A DNA stretch of 64,000 nt from Psychrobacter sp. MF31. Its GTDB lineage: Bacteria > Pseudomonadota > Gammaproteobacteria > Pseudomonadales > Moraxellaceae. Below, piece by piece: positions 54,460 through 63,643 of this stretch. Position numbers and translations under genes: made by a program. The notes under the pieces were generated by a model, which did not search any database, was not told where the DNA came from, and worked only from the letters and a program-made list of their open reading frames with translations. Numbering within the stretch: the first letter of the stretch is position 1; each line of letters begins with the position of its first letter. The stretch is from contig NZ_JABBDX010000001.1 of the NCBI RefSeq assembly GCF_012847335.1, positions 124,001 through 188,000 on the forward strand. Reading direction: 5' to 3'.

Positions 54460-54513
54460 GGTTAAGCAATCATTTACTAGCCATCATTTTCAACTGAAAT
54501 AAGACCGTAAGCT

Positions 54514-55290
54514 ATGAGCGAGCCATTGACACCGCCAAATGCGCCAACTAGCGCAACCCCACCAAAAGCCAAGCTGGTAATGCAGCATTTAGGAAAACGC
54601 TATGGTAAGCGCTGGGTGGTCAAAGATGTCTCATTTTCAGTGGAACAAGGTCAGGTGGTCGGGCTGTTAGGACCCAATGGCGCGGGAAAAACGACCAGTT
54701 TTTACATGGTTGTCGGTCTTGTTAATATGGATAAAGGTCGGGTGACACTCGGCTCCATGGATTTGTCCAAATATGCCATGCATGAGCGGGCGCGCGCCGG
54801 AATCGGCTATTTGCCGCAAGAGGCGTCCATTTTTCGCAAATTAAGCATTGAAGACAACATTTTAGCCATTTTGCAAACCCGAAATGACTTAAATGCCGCC
54901 GCTCAAAAAGCAGAGCTTGAAAAGTTGATTGGCGAGTTTCATTTAAATCATGTCCGAAAATCGCTTGGCATGAGCGTGTCCGGCGGTGAGCGTCGCCGCT
55001 GCGAGATTGCCCGAGCGCTTGCTGCCAATCCGAAATTTATTTTGCTTGATGAGCCGTTTGCAGGGGTTGACCCGATTTCGGTCGGTGATATTAAAGAGGT
55101 CATTTTAACGCTTAAAAGTCGCGGCATTGGCGTGTTAATCACCGATCATAATGTCCGAGAAACCCTCGCAATTTGTGAAAATGCCTATATTGTCTCCGAA
55201 GGCGCTATCATTGCTGAGGGCACTGCTGACGATATTTTAAACAATGACTTGGTCAAAAGTGTTTATTTGGGTAAAGATTTTCAGGCGTAG
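54514..55290 (+). CDS. lptB: LPS export ABC transporter ATP-binding protein LptB
   Basis: ATPase that powers LPS extraction by LptFG. 258 residues. Walker A is [17 protein letters not shown] near residue 50, the Q-loop is in YLPQEASIF, the ABC signature is [17 protein letters not shown], Walker B is [13 protein letters not shown], and the switch histidine is in LITDHNV. The first 20 residues are a Pro/Thr-rich lead not usual in LptB. Last gene of the kdsD-lptB cluster; lptF and lptG are elsewhere, and rpoN does not follow. Confidence 0.96.
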   Translation: MSEPLTPPNAPTSATPPKAKLVMQHLGKRYGKRWVVKDVSFSVEQGQVVGLLGPNGAGKTTSFYMVVGLVNMDKGRVTLGSMDLSKYAMHERARAGIGYLPQEASIFRKLSIEDNILAILQTRNDLNAAAQKAELEKLIGEFHLNHVRKSLGMSVSGGERRRCEIARALAANPKFILLDEPFAGVDPISVGDIKEVILTLKSRGIGVLITDHNVRETLAICENAYIVSEGAIIAEGTADDILNNDLVKSVYLGKDFQA

Positions 55291-55441
55291 TTTGGTCGCT
55301 AAAATTTTGATTTGACTGATTTTTTGCTGGATTTTTACCACTTTCGCCCCCATCTTAGTTTATCTTTTATTACGATTCAAAAATCGCTCAGCCTATTTTA
55401 GGTTTGGGCGTTTTATCGCCAGTTAGCAATAGGCTCAAATT

Positions 55442-56863
55442 ATGGCAAAAAATAAAAGCAGTTATGTTTGCCAAAACTGCGGGGCGCATTTTGGAAAATG
55501 GTCAGGGCAGTGCAGCGACTGCGGTGAGTGGAATTGTTTGGTTGAGGCGCCAAACGTAAGCTTACCGCATCATAAATCTACGGCAAAATCAAAAGCTGTA
55601 ACTCCTGCCCGCGCGCAAAACTACTCAGGAACTCAAAGCGCGGTGATGCCGCTTAACGCTGTCAGCGTCACATTGGATACCCGATTGCCGACGGGAATCA
55701 GTGAGTTTGATCGCGTTTTGGGCGGCGGTTTGGTAGCCGGATCGGTGGTGTTGATTGGTGGCGATCCGGGCATTGGTAAATCAACTATTTTGCTGCAAAC
55801 GGCAACCAACATGGCGCGCGCCGATTCGTTAGCAGGAAGTGCGCTTTATGTGACCGGCGAGGAGTCGCTTGCTCAAGTGGCAATGCGAGCTAAGCGTTTA
55901 GACTTGCCTGCCGATCGGCTGCGCGTGTTGGCGGAAACCAATGTTGAGACCATTTGCGCGGCGCTCACCCAAGAACAGCCGGCAATTGCCATCATTGACT
56001 CCATTCAAACCATCTATACTGACGCCATTCAATCCGCGCCCGGTGGCGTCAGCCAAATCCGTGAGTCCGCAGCGATGCTGACGCGCTATGCCAAGCAAAC
56101 GGGAACGGCGCTATTTTTGGTCGGTCACGTGACCAAAGAAGGTACGCTTGCAGGTCCCCGCGTTCTTGAGCATATGGTGGATACGGTGCTTTATTTTGAA
56201 GGTCAATCGGACTCACGCTTTCGGATGATTCGCGCGGTCAAAAATCGCTTTGGCGCGGTGAACGAGCTGGGTATTTTTGGCATGACCGATATGGGACTCA
56301 AAGAAGTTGCCAATCCGTCAGCGATTTTTTTAAGCCGTTATGACAAGCCTGTGGCAGGCTCTATCGTGATGGTCAGCCGTGAAGGTACCAGACCACTTTT
56401 GGTTGAAGTTCAGGCGTTGGTTGATGACTCGCAAGCTCAGCCGCGACGAATGGCGCTTGGTCTTGATTATCAGCGGCTGTCAATGCTGCTTGCGGTCATG
56501 CACCGTCACGGCGGCATCCATACTAGCGGTCAAGATGTCTATGTCAACGTGGTGGGCGGCGTAAAAGTATTAGAGACGGGTTCGGATTTGGCGGTGCTGC
56601 TGGCTTGTGCGTCAAGCATCAAAGAAAAAGCCTTGCCGTCGTCTTTGGCAGTCTTTGGGGAAGTGGGGTTGTCAGGTGAAATTCGCCCTGTTCCTAATGG
56701 TCAAGAACGGCTTAAAGAAGCCATCAAACACGGCTTTACTCATGCCATTGTCCCAAAAGCCAATGCGCCAAGCCGAAATACACCGCCATTTAATGGCATT
56801 ACTATCATCGCTGTTGATCGATTAGATGACGCCATTCAAAGCGCCTTTGACATTGACACGTAA
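55442..56863 (+). CDS. radA: DNA repair protein RadA
   Basis: RecA-like helicase/ATPase that processes recombination branches. The N-terminal C4 zinc finger YVCQNCGAHFGKWSGQCSDC is intact. Walker A is GGDPGIGKST near residue 108, the RadA-specific VKNRFGAVNE motif is present, and the C-terminal Lon-like domain spans about residues 300-473. 473 residues, standard. It follows lptB after 151 bases, probably with its own promoter. A strong bidirectional terminator follows. Confidence 0.96.
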   Translation: MAKNKSSYVCQNCGAHFGKWSGQCSDCGEWNCLVEAPNVSLPHHKSTAKSKAVTPARAQNYSGTQSAVMPLNAVSVTLDTRLPTGISEFDRVLGGGLVAGSVVLIGGDPGIGKSTILLQTATNMARADSLAGSALYVTGEESLAQVAMRAKRLDLPADRLRVLAETNVETICAALTQEQPAIAIIDSIQTIYTDAIQSAPGGVSQIRESAAMLTRYAKQTGTALFLVGHVTKEGTLAGPRVLEHMVDTVLYFEGQSDSRFRMIRAVKNRFGAVNELGIFGMTDMGLKEVANPSAIFLSRYDKPVAGSIVMVSREGTRPLLVEVQALVDDSQAQPRRMALGLDYQRLSMLLAVMHRHGGIHTSGQDVYVNVVGGVKVLETGSDLAVLLACASSIKEKALPSSLAVFGEVGLSGEIRPVPNGQERLKEAIKHGFTHAIVPKANAPSRNTPPFNGITIIAVDRLDDAIQSAFDIDT

Positions 56864-56888
56864 GCTAAGCAAGACCTATTTAAACCAC

Positions 56889-56919
56889 AAAAAAAGCGCC
56901 CAAGTTTGGCGCTTTTTTT
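56889..56919. terminator. Bidirectional intrinsic terminator
   Basis: A perfect 12-bp stem (56889-56900 with 56908-56919; core AGCGCC/GGCGCT) with a 7-nt loop lies between the convergent radA and rlpA genes. A and T runs flank it. Confidence 0.9.
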
Positions 56920-56947
56920 AACTTATCATTTTTTATAACCTGATAAC

Positions 56948-57544
56948 TTAAGGTCCTGAAACGCGCTCAATAGAAACATTGCCAACGCCTTTACTAGCAA
57001 TGCCAAGCTGTTTGGCAGCGCCGTAAGATAAGTCCATCACACGATTACCATGGAATGGACCGCGGTCATTAACCTTAACAACCACGCTTTTACCGTTGTC
57101 TTTATTGGTGACTTTAACATAGCAGTTCAGTGGCAGTGAGCGATGAGCGGCGGTGAGACCATTCATATCAAACACATCACCGCTTGCGGTTTTGCGACCG
57201 TGGAATTGGCGACCATACCAAGAGGCAAGTCCAGTTTGTTTAAATTTGCTTACTGACGTTGATGCCACAGCTGTTAAGCGCTCAAGGACATCAGAGTCGT
57301 TGCTCACTTGGCTGGTGTCACTTGCCAAAAGAGAGCTGTTTAGCGCCAAAGAAGTAGGCTTTCGCGCGGATTTTACTAAGCTTGATGCGTTATCGTGTTG
57401 CCGAGTCAACTCACTTAAAACTCGGTCGATGTGGGCGTTATCTTGCGACCCGCTCAACGTGATTCTTGATTCTGCAGCGTTAGCAGTAGCGCCAAGCATA
57501 AAACACATTGATAGAGCCATCAATCCAGATAGACGCTTCTTCAT
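56948..57544 (-). CDS. rlpA: Septal ring lytic transglycosylase RlpA family protein
   Basis: Peptidoglycan glycan-strand cleaving or septal protein. 198 residues with a signal peptide ending at ANA, and no lipobox, unlike E. coli RlpA. The double-psi beta-barrel has GLASWYGRQFHGRKTASGD, LTAAHRSLPLNCYVKV, and VKVNDRGPFHGNRVMDLSY, with the aspartate of NDRGP that is catalytic in active RlpA. There is no SPOR domain. It is convergent with radA and preceded by a large non-coding gap. Confidence 0.88.
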   Translation of the reverse strand: MKKRLSGLMALSMCFMLGATANAAESRITLSGSQDNAHIDRVLSELTRQHDNASSLVKSARKPTSLALNSSLLASDTSQVSNDSDVLERLTAVASTSVSKFKQTGLASWYGRQFHGRKTASGDVFDMNGLTAAHRSLPLNCYVKVTNKDNGKSVVVKVNDRGPFHGNRVMDLSYGAAKQLGIASKGVGNVSIERVSGP

Positions 57545-58447
57545 AAATACCTCGTCACTTGAACCTAAAGGCTTAAAAGTGGTCAGTAAAACTGCATTAA
57601 AGACCGACTTTTCAAATACTGGCTTATCAAAAAGATAAAGCTTCTGATTTGACTCCTCGCTAAAACAGCAGCGGGGCTAAACGTTTAGGTGTGGTTAATT
57701 TTTTCATGTCATTATCCTCATTAGCGGTTAACTCTGATTGGCTAATGACAATAAGCTCAAAAAAAATATCGTTATTGTTAATTCCTTATTTTCAAAACCA
57801 CTGCTTAATTATTTTAAATTTCGATAGCTTTTTTCATTGGGTTTGTAAAAAAGCGTTAATTAAGTTGTGCCTTTGAAATCTAGTTGCTAACTATACGAGC
57901 GAGCTTTGACCTGAATATAATTAATTGCAAAATTGATTGGTAGAACTGTACGGTTTATGTACTAAGATTACAGTAAAAAGAGAGTAACGCACTTTTTTGT
58001 AAAAAACAAGCTTTAAAATCAGTTAGTTTTAATTAATAATAAAGCAAGTTATTTAGTAAATTTATAGGTAAAAATTTATATAAAGATATAAATATCAATA
58101 GTATATAATATAAAGGCTTTTCCAAATTTTGATGATATTGTTAAGTATTTCTTACTAAATATAACTCTAACAACCAAATAGCAAATGGCTTTCAAACCCT
58201 GATTTTAACAGTAGATCGCGATTTACTAAGCTCTATTTAGGGCTAACTTTAATCGTTTTCAAGCGTTGTCGTTTAGTTATATTCATGTAACCTTTAAGTA
58301 AGGGCTTGGTAAGAAGCTCTCAGTCTTATTAAATATGATCAGCATTATTGTTAATTTTGCCAAGCTTTTGCCTAATTCTTAAGGTTATTTTTACTAACGA
58401 TTGCAAAATTTGCTACCATCTTTTTATCAATTTATGAGCAGTAACGA
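57545..58447. other. Large non-coding region between rlpA and the M15-like gene
   Basis: 903 bases with no convincing gene. The left part, the rlpA leader, holds a 7-bp stem hairpin (57655-57661 with 57670-57676) next to a 12-bp palindrome CTAAACGTTTAG (57677-57688). The middle (57850-58200) is very AT-rich. The right end holds the promoter of the M15-like gene. No tRNA or insertion sequence is seen. Confidence 0.6.
58390..58419 (+). promoter_or_regulatory. Promoter of the M15-like peptidase gene
   Basis: TTTACT (58390-58395), an 18-base spacer and TGCTACCAT (extended -10, hexamer 58414-58419). The start near 58426 gives a leader of only about 22 bases. Confidence 0.5.
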
Positions 58448-59476
58448 ATGATGATAAAAAAAGATGATGATTTTTTTTACGGTAATAAAAGCGCTAAAAC
58501 TTTTAGAAGGCAGCCAAGTACTTCTAAAATTAACTTTTTATTTGCCAATAGGTTATCTAAAGCTTCTTTCTATGGTTATTTAACCCCGTTGGTTGGTGGG
58601 CTTGGCGTCATGGTTTGCTGTTCGCAGGCTCAAGCTGCGATTTTAAGTGACAGCACTGCCCAAAAGACAGCACCGAGAATTCAAATTCGAAGCGGTTCTG
58701 TGACTCATGCCGCATCGACAAATGCGATTGTAATGAGCCAACCGCGGCAGGTGATGAGTGAAGATAGCTTGCAAGCGCTAATTCAACAAAAGCAGTTGGA
58801 AGCCAACGTTTCCATTGAGGAAAATAAACGCGTCAACGTTAAGCCGACCTCAACTTCAGCAATCAGCCGTTATCCTCAGCCAAGCTTTGGCAAGGAGCAA
58901 TACCAAACGGTTTATTATAACAGCTCGGTGACGGCGGACTTTAACAGCTGGCTTGCTCGTGATCGCTACCGCGCTCAAGAGGTTGCCAACTATCAGCGCT
59001 ATTTAAGCCAACAATTAGGGGCTTATAATGTTCCGCCGATGAGTCAGCTTTTGACGACGGCAAGAAGTTGGGATAAGTGCGGCTATGAGCCGTTTCAGTT
59101 GCCGCCTGAATATCTTTGGGCGAATGTTGTGCCAACATTACGACTTTATAGCGAGTTAAAACGCCAAGGGATTTTGCCTGCAAGCACTGAGATTCGCTCG
59201 GTTTATCGCAGTCCGGGGCTAAATACTTGCGCAGGCGGGGCAGCAGGAAGCAAACATTTAACCGCAGGAGCGATTGATATTTGGGTTCCTGAATTTGAAG
59301 GCAATTCTTGGCAGCTGAGCAATTTACAAGAAGGGCTTTGTCAATTTTGGCAATATCAAGGGGTGAATTACGACTTTGGTCTTGGGCTTTATGCCACAGG
59401 GGCAATCCATTTAGACACCCAAGGCTACCGAAAATGGGGCTTTGAGCATTCAACCAGTACATTTTGTCGGTATTAA
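58448..59476 (+). CDS. M15-like D,D-carboxypeptidase/peptidoglycan peptidase domain protein
   Basis: 342 residues. An internal hydrophobic segment (LTPLVGGLGVMVCCSQAQAA, about residues 46-65) looks like a signal peptide after a long polar N-region of about 45 residues. The C-terminal domain has the zinc-site pattern of the M15/YcbK group: SVYRSPGLN, GSKHLTAGAIDIW (His and Asp ligands) and GAIHLDTQGYRKWGF (third His). It should cut peptidoglycan cross-links or stems in the periplasm. The middle 150 residues are not recognised. Single gene with its own promoter. Confidence 0.83.
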   Translation: MMIKKDDDFFYGNKSAKTFRRQPSTSKINFLFANRLSKASFYGYLTPLVGGLGVMVCCSQAQAAILSDSTAQKTAPRIQIRSGSVTHAASTNAIVMSQPRQVMSEDSLQALIQQKQLEANVSIEENKRVNVKPTSTSAISRYPQPSFGKEQYQTVYYNSSVTADFNSWLARDRYRAQEVANYQRYLSQQLGAYNVPPMSQLLTTARSWDKCGYEPFQLPPEYLWANVVPTLRLYSELKRQGILPASTEIRSVYRSPGLNTCAGGAAGSKHLTAGAIDIWVPEFEGNSWQLSNLQEGLCQFWQYQGVNYDFGLGLYATGAIHLDTQGYRKWGFEHSTSTFCRY

Positions 59477-59656
59477 TTGTTAGTTAATTTCAAAAATCTG
59501 AATATTTCTTAAAATACCAACCATTGCCCACATATTTTTATTTAAAATAAGCTTATTCTAAAAAATTATGTTTTAATACTGAGATAATATGATTCATTTT
59601 AAATATTGTACGTTAATAGGAGCAAATAATTTCGCTTACTGATAACGTCATAAGTG

Positions 59657-60148
59657 ATGGTTATGAAAAAACATTTGCCAATAGGACTTGGCATTTTGCT
59701 GTTGGTGTTAATTGCCTGTGATCCTAATGCGTCAACCTCCAAAAACCACAGCAAAATCGATAAGGAGACGCAGCGGCAAAATGATATTGCCGCCATTGAG
59801 GACAGCATCAACAATTCGCACGCCAAGCGCGCCTCCGAGCATGATGATGTTTGCCCAAAGCTGCTTCAAAATGAGGTTGGCAGTCAAAATATCCAGCGCA
59901 GTGCTGAGGTTATGGTCGATGACTATTGCGATTATTATTTGTACCTGCAAAGTGGTCAAACGCTTACAGTGACGGTAAATGACAGCCGAATTGAGGCGCT
60001 ACTTATTGTGCCGAAGCTTCATGATTTTGCCAATGGTTCGTATCATGTGACCTCTTATGATAAGCATGTGGTTCGGCTGTCCTATAATGGCGCTACTTAT
60101 AAGCCTGAGCGCCTGCGCTATGATGTCAGCATCAGCGTTCAAAAATAG
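59657..60148 (+). CDS. Small hypothetical lipoprotein
   Basis: About 163 residues, not recognised. The signal sequence ends in LVLIAC, a good lipobox, so it is probably membrane-anchored. The mature part starts polar and Lys/Asp/Asn-rich, then has DVCPKLLQNEVG and DDYCDYYLYLQSGQ, whose two cysteines may form a disulfide, and ends in beta-strand-like segments. Starts at 59657 and 59663 are both possible; no good ribosome-binding site is seen. Its TAG stop lies in the first copy of a 16-bp tandem repeat. Confidence 0.72.
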   Translation: MVMKKHLPIGLGILLLVLIACDPNASTSKNHSKIDKETQRQNDIAAIEDSINNSHAKRASEHDDVCPKLLQNEVGSQNIQRSAEVMVDDYCDYYLYLQSGQTLTVTVNDSRIEALLIVPKLHDFANGSYHVTSYDKHVVRLSYNGATYKPERLRYDVSISVQK

Positions 60149-60172
60149 CTACTTTTAAAAATAGCTACTTTT
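60141..60172. repeat. Perfect 16-bp tandem duplication at a convergent gene junction
   Basis: The unit AAAAATAGCTACTTTT occurs at 60141-60156 and again at 60157-60172. The first copy supplies the TAG stop of the lipoprotein gene; the second supplies the stop of the convergent M16 gene. The shared TAGCTA reads TAG on both strands. Confidence 0.95.
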
Positions 60173-61664
60173 TACGGGTTTTTTCGTCAGCGGTTTTACT
60201 TTTCCAAGGATTATTTTTACCAACGGTGACAATTAAAAAATCCTCTGGTTTGAGGGTATTTTTTAAGCTTTGATTGACTGAGGTTAAGTTAACCTTGTCA
60301 ATACGCTTGCTATAGTTGGCAAGATAATCGTTTGGCAACTGGTAAAAATTCATCATTCCAAGCGTGCCATTGATTGCCGCATTGCTAGAAAAGCTCATCG
60401 GGAAGCTGTTTTTAAGGCTGTCTTTGGTCAATTGCAGCTCAGATTGGCTGATACCATGTTTTAACGTGTCATCAATGACCTTTAGGCTTGCAGCAATCGC
60501 ATCAGACGCTTTGTCGTTTCGGGTTGAAAAGCTAATTTGATAAGGTCCACGGGTGAGCATCGGGCTCATACCGCCTGAAATGCCATAAGTATAGCCCAAA
60601 TTTTTTCGGACTTCGGTCATCAGTCTGGCATTAAAATCACCCCCTGCCAGCACTTCATTGCCAACGGTAAAGTTGGTTTGCGCTTGCTGCTCGCTGTCGG
60701 TGGTGGCGCGCTTGTTGCCAAGCTGTCCCATAACTACGGTGGTTTGGGAGCTGTCAAAGGGGATGTGGATGTGCTGAGATTTGGTTATTGGTTTGGGTTC
60801 AGAAAGTTTGGTTGCCGCTTTACCTTGGGGTAAGTTTTTGGTGATGGTTTCAGCAAGGGCTTTAGCTTCATTAAGCGTTAATTTTCCGGTGATCGCCATT
60901 GAGGCATTGTTAGCCACCAAATAGCGCTGCCAAAACTTGGTTAAATCAGCTTGCTTAATGGTCGGTACGCTATCAAGCGTCCCTGACGTTGGATGTGCGT
61001 AAGGGTGATCGCCATAAAGCGCTTGGTTAAATGCTATGCTGGCTAAATATGCCGGATCTTGTTTTTGCTGCTTAAGCCCAACCAAGAGTCTTGATTTGTT
61101 GCGATTTAAAATGGCGTTATCAAATGTAGGCTCAGTGAGCATTTGTGCCATTAATGCTGCGCCTTGAAGCAAATGCTCATCATCGGATAAGCTGCGCATG
61201 GATACCACAAACATATCTTTATAAGCAGCGCTGTCAAGCTCGATTCCCAAAGTTTCGGCAGCTTTGGTAAAGTCATCTTCATCCAAGCTTTTGGTGCCCT
61301 GAGTCAGCATGGTGGCGGTCATCGCTGAAATGCCAAAGCCGTCTTTGCGAAGTTCAGTATCGCGAGCACTTCCTGCATTAAATCTTAGCGCCACATCGAC
61401 AATGGGCAGGGCAGGCGTCTGAACGAGCAAGACTTTGATGCCCGATTGGGTGGTAAACGCTTCAATGGTTGGCGCGGTCACGGCTAATGGCGCGGCATTT
61501 TTTACACTGGTAAGGATATCGAGCGCTTTTATCGGAGCATCTTTATCAACATTGGCTGAATTTGCCGCGTGATCTTCGGCAATTGCAGTGACGCTGATCA
61601 AAGCCATTGAGCCGAGTAACAGAAATTTTTTAAAAGAATGACTGATTTTGTGATAATTTGTCAT
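60165..61664 (-). CDS. M16 family peptidase-like protein, non-catalytic subunit
   Basis: 499 residues with a signal peptide ending at AIA. Both M16 halves are seen: VDVALRFNAGSARD near the N-terminus, and RNLGYTYGISGGMSPM with the substrate-binding Arg/Tyr. The zinc motif HxxEH is absent: the matching place reads GFGISAMTATML. It therefore should not cut by itself. It lies 51 bases downstream of a second M16 gene that has the motif; such pairs form a heterodimer in other bacteria. Periplasmic. Confidence 0.9.
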   Translation of the reverse strand: MTNYHKISHSFKKFLLLGSMALISVTAIAEDHAANSANVDKDAPIKALDILTSVKNAAPLAVTAPTIEAFTTQSGIKVLLVQTPALPIVDVALRFNAGSARDTELRKDGFGISAMTATMLTQGTKSLDEDDFTKAAETLGIELDSAAYKDMFVVSMRSLSDDEHLLQGAALMAQMLTEPTFDNAILNRNKSRLLVGLKQQKQDPAYLASIAFNQALYGDHPYAHPTSGTLDSVPTIKQADLTKFWQRYLVANNASMAITGKLTLNEAKALAETITKNLPQGKAATKLSEPKPITKSQHIHIPFDSSQTTVVMGQLGNKRATTDSEQQAQTNFTVGNEVLAGGDFNARLMTEVRKNLGYTYGISGGMSPMLTRGPYQISFSTRNDKASDAIAASLKVIDDTLKHGISQSELQLTKDSLKNSFPMSFSSNAAINGTLGMMNFYQLPNDYLANYSKRIDKVNLTSVNQSLKNTLKPEDFLIVTVGKNNPWKSKTADEKTRKK

Positions 61665-61715
61665 GACCGCCTTCTGATAGTTTTACTATTTTTTATTGGC
61701 AAGGTTGTTGAAAAC

Positions 61716-63176
61716 TTAAGGCTTTGTCGCTTCTGTAATTACAGAAGCGCTGTTCATTGGAACAATATCCATCACCGTTAAGTTATTTTTTACCAAATAA
61801 TTTTGCGCCGCTTTTTGAATATCCGCTGTGGTAATAGGATCAAGCAAACTTGGCAGGCGCGCAACAATGGTGTCGTCAAGACCGATAGATTGTAGCGAGC
61901 CGATCATTTGCGCTTGACCTTCAACGCTGTCTTGTGCGTAAATAAGTGACGTTAACGTGTTGGTTTTGGCGCGGCTGATTTCATCAGGGCGGATAGGCTC
62001 AGAAATCAGCTTATTAATCTCTGCCATGATTGCTGTTTGAGCTTGGCGTAAGCTGATGCCTTCTCGCGGCGTGGCTTGGATCAAAAATAAGCCGTCACCG
62101 CGATCGAACACATCGTAAGAGGTGCCAATAGATGTTAACAGCCCTTGATCGCGAACCAAGCGCTGCTCAAGTCGCGCTGATAAACCACCATCCAAAACAT
62201 CTTGAGCAAGCGATAACGCAAGCGCTTCTGGTTTGTTGCTAGCGGTAATAAAGCTTGGCACGTTAAATCCCATTAAAAGTACGGGAACTTCAACCGCTTG
62301 CTTAGATTCTAGCTGCTGATAGCTTCGATAGCCGCGCTGCAAAACGCTTGGACGCTTTGGTAGAGTTTGTTTAGGGATGTCAGCAAAATAGCGCTTAACT
62401 TCTGCCAGCGCCGCTTTTGGAGTCACATCGCCGACGATCACAACGGTCGCGTTATTGGGCGCGTACCACGATTTATACCAGTTTTTCAGCTCATTTAGCG
62501 TGATGCTTTCAAGCTCATTCATGGGACCTATAACCGACTCACCTTTTGGGCTGTTTGGCAGCGCTTTTAGGCGAAACTCTTCATAGGCTTTTGCAAGCGG
62601 GTTGTCATCGGTACGCTGCCGACGCTCCTCCATCACCACTTGATGCTCTTTTTTAAATTCAGCTTCATCAAAAATCAGCTGCGTCATTCGATCTGCTTCA
62701 AGCTCTAAGGCAAGCCCCAATCGGTTTGCCGGAAACAGCTCGTAATAACCGGTGTAATCATAGCTGGTAAAGGCATTGTTGACGCCGCCAAACTTGGCAA
62801 TCAAGCGCTCAAAATCTGCGCTCGATACAGTTTTAGTGCCTTTAAACATCATATGTTCAAGTAAATGCGAAATGCCGCCTTTATTCACCGGCTCATCCGC
62901 TGATCCCACACGATACCAAATCTGAGTCATCACCACAGGCGATCGGTGATCTTCTTTTATGATCAACTTTAACCCATTGTCAAGCTGATACTCATGGCGC
63001 AAGGTCAAGTCCAAAGCCAAATCGTCCGCTTGCGTATTTGTTTTCGAACTCGTTTGCGCATCAGTTTTTGGTAAGGATTGAACGCTTGCTGTTGAGGTGG
63101 GCGCAGATTGACACGCCGCCAAACTGATCGTCAGCGCGGTCATAGCCATCAGGCGCGATGACAAAAACTTGGGCAT
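61716..63176 (-). CDS. M16 family zinc metallopeptidase, catalytic subunit (lipoprotein)
   Basis: About 486 residues. The zinc motif HLLEHMMFKG (HxxEH) is followed about 75 residues later by the third glutamate in the FKKEHQVVMEERRQR region. The signal sequence ends in SLAAC, a good lipobox, so it is envelope-anchored. The start at 63176 (MPKFLSSR) places the signal correctly; the open frame reaches 63230 but that adds an unlike lead. With the motif-less gene downstream it probably forms a periplasmic peptidase that clears small peptides. Confidence 0.92.
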   Translation of the reverse strand: MPKFLSSRLMAMTALTISLAACQSAPTSTASVQSLPKTDAQTSSKTNTQADDLALDLTLRHEYQLDNGLKLIIKEDHRSPVVMTQIWYRVGSADEPVNKGGISHLLEHMMFKGTKTVSSADFERLIAKFGGVNNAFTSYDYTGYYELFPANRLGLALELEADRMTQLIFDEAEFKKEHQVVMEERRQRTDDNPLAKAYEEFRLKALPNSPKGESVIGPMNELESITLNELKNWYKSWYAPNNATVVIVGDVTPKAALAEVKRYFADIPKQTLPKRPSVLQRGYRSYQQLESKQAVEVPVLLMGFNVPSFITASNKPEALALSLAQDVLDGGLSARLEQRLVRDQGLLTSIGTSYDVFDRGDGLFLIQATPREGISLRQAQTAIMAEINKLISEPIRPDEISRAKTNTLTSLIYAQDSVEGQAQMIGSLQSIGLDDTIVARLPSLLDPITTADIQKAAQNYLVKNNLTVMDIVPMNSASVITEATKP

Positions 63177-63242
63177 AAGGCACTCTTTTTTAAATAAAAA
63201 GTTGATCAAAATAAAGCTGATTAAAAACAATGAAAGTAAATG

Positions 63243-63380
63243 TTAAAGCGGCTTATGAGGGCCAACCATCACGCTTGCGGTGGGCTTAAATTCTTGCGTG
63301 GTGCTACAACCGGTGGTGAGCATAACCGCTGCTATCGTAATAACTGCTTGAGTTGTCAATAATTTCTTAATCGTTAACAT
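63243..63380 (-). CDS. 45-residue putative lipoprotein
   Basis: ATG at 63380 to TAA at 63243. It begins MLTIKKLLTTQAVITIAA and reaches LTTGCSTTQEF, a lipobox-like site with Cys25, leaving a mature peptide of only 21 residues. It has its own promoter (63440-63469) and a GGGAAACC site ahead of the ATG. It lies 66 bases before the M16 pair on the same strand, so may be co-transcribed. Threonine rather than leucine at -3 of the lipobox is unusual. Function unknown. Confidence 0.65.
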   Translation of the reverse strand: MLTIKKLLTTQAVITIAAVMLTTGCSTTQEFKPTASVMVGPHKPL

Positions 63381-63439
63381 AAGGTTTCCCAACCAAAGAC
63401 AATAGGAAAAAATAAAAGGCTAGATGACTGTAACGAAAT

Positions 63440-63469
63440 TTTATATGATAAAGGTCACTATTTTGTCAC
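63440..63469 (-). promoter_or_regulatory. Promoter of the small lipoprotein / M16 genes
   Basis: On the minus strand, GTGACA (-35, 63464-63469, five of six matches), an 18-base spacer and TATAAA (-10, 63440-63445). Confidence 0.55.
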
Positions 63470-63643
63470 CAAACCTTAAGCAAAGCTTACTTTTGGTATC
63501 TTTTGAGCCGATGAAAAAGCAGCTGGCTAAAAAATATCCTAGAAAAATTGTGCTAAACTGTTTTAAAGACCACCTTAACATCAAGCGCTAAAGCGGCTTC
63601 ATATTATCACTTTTATTGTAAAACTATCTTTTAGGGCAAGCTT

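Noticed and set aside
57691-57876. 61-residue open frame in the large gap
   Set aside because: No ribosome-binding site, unusual composition for a protein, and no domain or signal feature I could trust.
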